Origin: Chloropicon primus
Lineage: Eukaryota > Chlorophyta > Chloropicophyceae > Chloropicales > Chloropicaceae
NCBI GenBank assembly: GCA_023205875.1
Contig: CP060756.1
Location: 434,001 to 498,000 of the forward strand
Direction: 5' to 3'
DNA length: 64,000 nt
The translations under genes were made by a program, and so were the position numbers. Shown here piece after piece: positions 62,724 to 64,000 of this stretch (positions within the stretch are counted from its first letter, which is position 1; each line of letters begins with the position of its first letter). The notes under the pieces were generated by a model. The model did no database searches and was not told where the DNA came from. It was given only the letters and a program-made list of their open reading frames with translations.

Positions 62724-64000
62724 ATGGTGTTGTCGCCGTCCCCGGCGGGACCGTCCCCGGCGCCTTTCGTGGTCGACGAAGGCGTCCGGAGCGCGATACA
62801 AAGGGCACAAGCTGCCGCTGCGGCGGGCGTTGGGTGGAAGGGACAGAGACTCTTCGATCAGCCCGCAGGAAGGCTGGAGGTGAAGCTGCTGCTGGAAACT
62901 GGACCCAAGCCGCAGAGGCGGCGGCGGCAATCGAGCGATGGGGAAGCGTCCTCCTCCGTGGGCCTGCCGGAATGCGAAGCGACGGTAGCGACGCTCCGGA
63001 TGCTGGCTGCGTACGATGGCACTGCCCTGACCATTTCCACGACGAAGGGATACGAGGAGCGTTTCGGTGACGGGAGGACGCGGACTGCGATGGCCGTGGT
63101 CAGGTGCCGAGGGAATCGCCGGGGATTGGCGAGGGACGGCACCCTGTACCTGAGCCCCCAGCTCGCGCACGACCTTGGCGTGCACCACGACTTGATATCG
63201 GAAGCTGTCCTCGGGAAGAGCGGCGACGACGATGATGATGAGGGTGCGGTCCAGGTGGACGTGAGGAAAGCCAAGGAAGGAGATCTGGTCGAGAGGGACG
63301 ACATGCAGATCACGGTCACAAAGGTAGCCATGCCAGAGACGAGGGACCTGATGGACTTCACGGCCCTGGACCAGGAGCTATCCTATCAGCACTCGGATAT
63401 CGAGCGAGCCTCTTTCAGTCTGCGAGAATTCTTCAACGCCAGAAGGCTCATAGAAGCGGGGCAGGTGCTTGCCATCCCCAGCAGAGCTGGTCCGGGTGCA
63501 GCTCTGAACGCCGTGGTCGGCGAAAGAAAAGGGGACGAGGACCACTTTTTTGTCAAAGTGGTGGACGTGAAGCCAAAGCAAGACAAGCCTGCAGTCATAT
63601 CGGCTTCAAACTCCAGGATCGTGCTCCAGGGCAGCACCTCGAGCGCGACCCCCCCCCGGCTCGAGCTGGATTTCGGTCTGCTCCCGAGGCTGTCATCCAA
63701 CGAGACAGCCAAGACTTTGCTGCCTTTGCTGCTCCCTTACTTCCACTGCAAGCTGCGCAGGTCTCCGCGGACGTCGATCATTCTCCACGGGCCTTCGGGG
63801 TGCAACAAAGCGGGCTGTGTCAGAGATGTCGCCTCCGCGCTCGGAGTGCACCTCATCAGCCTGAACACGTTTGACCTCATACAGTCGAGCGAGGAGAAGA
63901 CAGTTGAAGTTCTCAACGCAACGTTCGAGAAGTGCAAAGAATTCTCGCCCTGCGTCTTGCTTTTGAGGAAAGGCCACGCTTTCTCGCAGATTCCCCACCA
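62724..64000 (+). CDS. PEX6: Peroxin-6-like AAA ATPase (3' part outside window)
   Basis: An open frame from the ATG at 62724 runs off the right edge, 425 codons. The N-terminal 330 residues are poorly conserved. From about 350 the D1 AAA domain begins: IILHGPSGCNKAG, DVASALGVHLISLNTFDL, SSEEKTVEVLNATFEKCKEFSPCVLLLRK. In the Walker A loop the usual Gly before Lys is N361 and the Thr/Ser after it is A363, the degenerate D1 typical of PEX6. PEX1-PEX6 pulls ubiquitinated PEX5 from the peroxisomal membrane. The active D2 would lie beyond the window. Confidence 0.8.
   Translation, partial: MVLSPSPAGPSPAPFVVDEGVRSAIQRAQAAAAAGVGWKGQRLFDQPAGRLEVKLLLETGPKPQRRRRQSSDGEASSSVGLPECEATVATLRMLAAYDGTALTISTTKGYEERFGDGRTRTAMAVVRCRGNRRGLARDGTLYLSPQLAHDLGVHHDLISEAVLGKSGDDDDDEGAVQVDVRKAKEGDLVERDDMQITVTKVAMPETRDLMDFTALDQELSYQHSDIERASFSLREFFNARRLIEAGQVLAIPSRAGPGAALNAVVGERKGDEDHFFVKVVDVKPKQDKPAVISASNSRIVLQGSTSSATPPRLELDFGLLPRLSSNETAKTLLPLLLPYFHCKLRRSPRTSIILHGPSGCNKAGCVRDVASALGVHLISLNTFDLIQSSEEKTVEVLNATFEKCKEFSPCVLLLRKGHAFSQIPH

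Overview
The window is nuclear DNA from a compact, GC-rich eukaryotic genome. About 31 protein genes sit only tens to hundreds of bases apart and alternate strand freely. Most are single-exon. The eight spliced ones have one or two short GT-AG introns, mostly right after the start codon, and several introns carry (CT)n or (CA)n tracts. A plastid-type O-acetylserine(thiol)lyase with a transit-peptide-like leader, the plant-type DUF3755 SANT-like protein, PDX1 and ATP-dependent PEP carboxykinase point to the green lineage, probably a prasinophyte-grade green alga. The species is not proved from this sequence.

Layout. 1-10.6 kb: an edge-truncated gene with WIGN repeats, then a giant coiled-coil gene of about 3,000 residues with a MSP/PapD-like N-terminus and one apparent -1 frame break. 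10.7-25.4 kb: eIF2-beta, plastid cysteine synthase, beta'-COP (whose first exon holds only the ATG), a cyclic-nucleotide-binding protein interrupted by EF hands, DUF3755, a lone 151-bp Fanzor-associated RNA-like block, a CNNM-type DUF21/CBS protein and PIG-M. 25.4-29.9 kb: two inverted flotillin paralogues around a membrane-anchored methyltransferase-like gene. 30-46.7 kb: PEPCK, a U-box/WD40 protein, NELF-C/D, ETF-beta, PDX1, a GT29 sialyltransferase-like protein with TIG domains, an amino-acid permease, TAF7, NIP7 and a TPMT/halide methyltransferase. 46.9-49.3 kb: a Fanzor (eukaryotic TnpB homologue) element. 49.5-54 kb: ALG9, farnesyl diphosphate synthase and a probable TSEN54. 54.0-56.4 kb: an AT-rich gene-free island. 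56.4-64 kb: glucose-6-phosphate isomerase, an unknown gene, two divergent paralogous secreted proteins and the 5' part of PEX6.

Most genes are housekeeping and do not form operons. The outstanding signal is the Fanzor locus. It encodes an intact 723-residue protein with the full RuvC D-E-D triad and a zinc ribbon. A 146-bp foldable block starts 10 bp past its stop codon, and a second copy about 95% identical stands alone about 25 kb away without any nuclease gene. This is what an omega-RNA-like guide scaffold plus a nuclease-less copy (guide RNA in trans, or MITE-like derivative) would look like.
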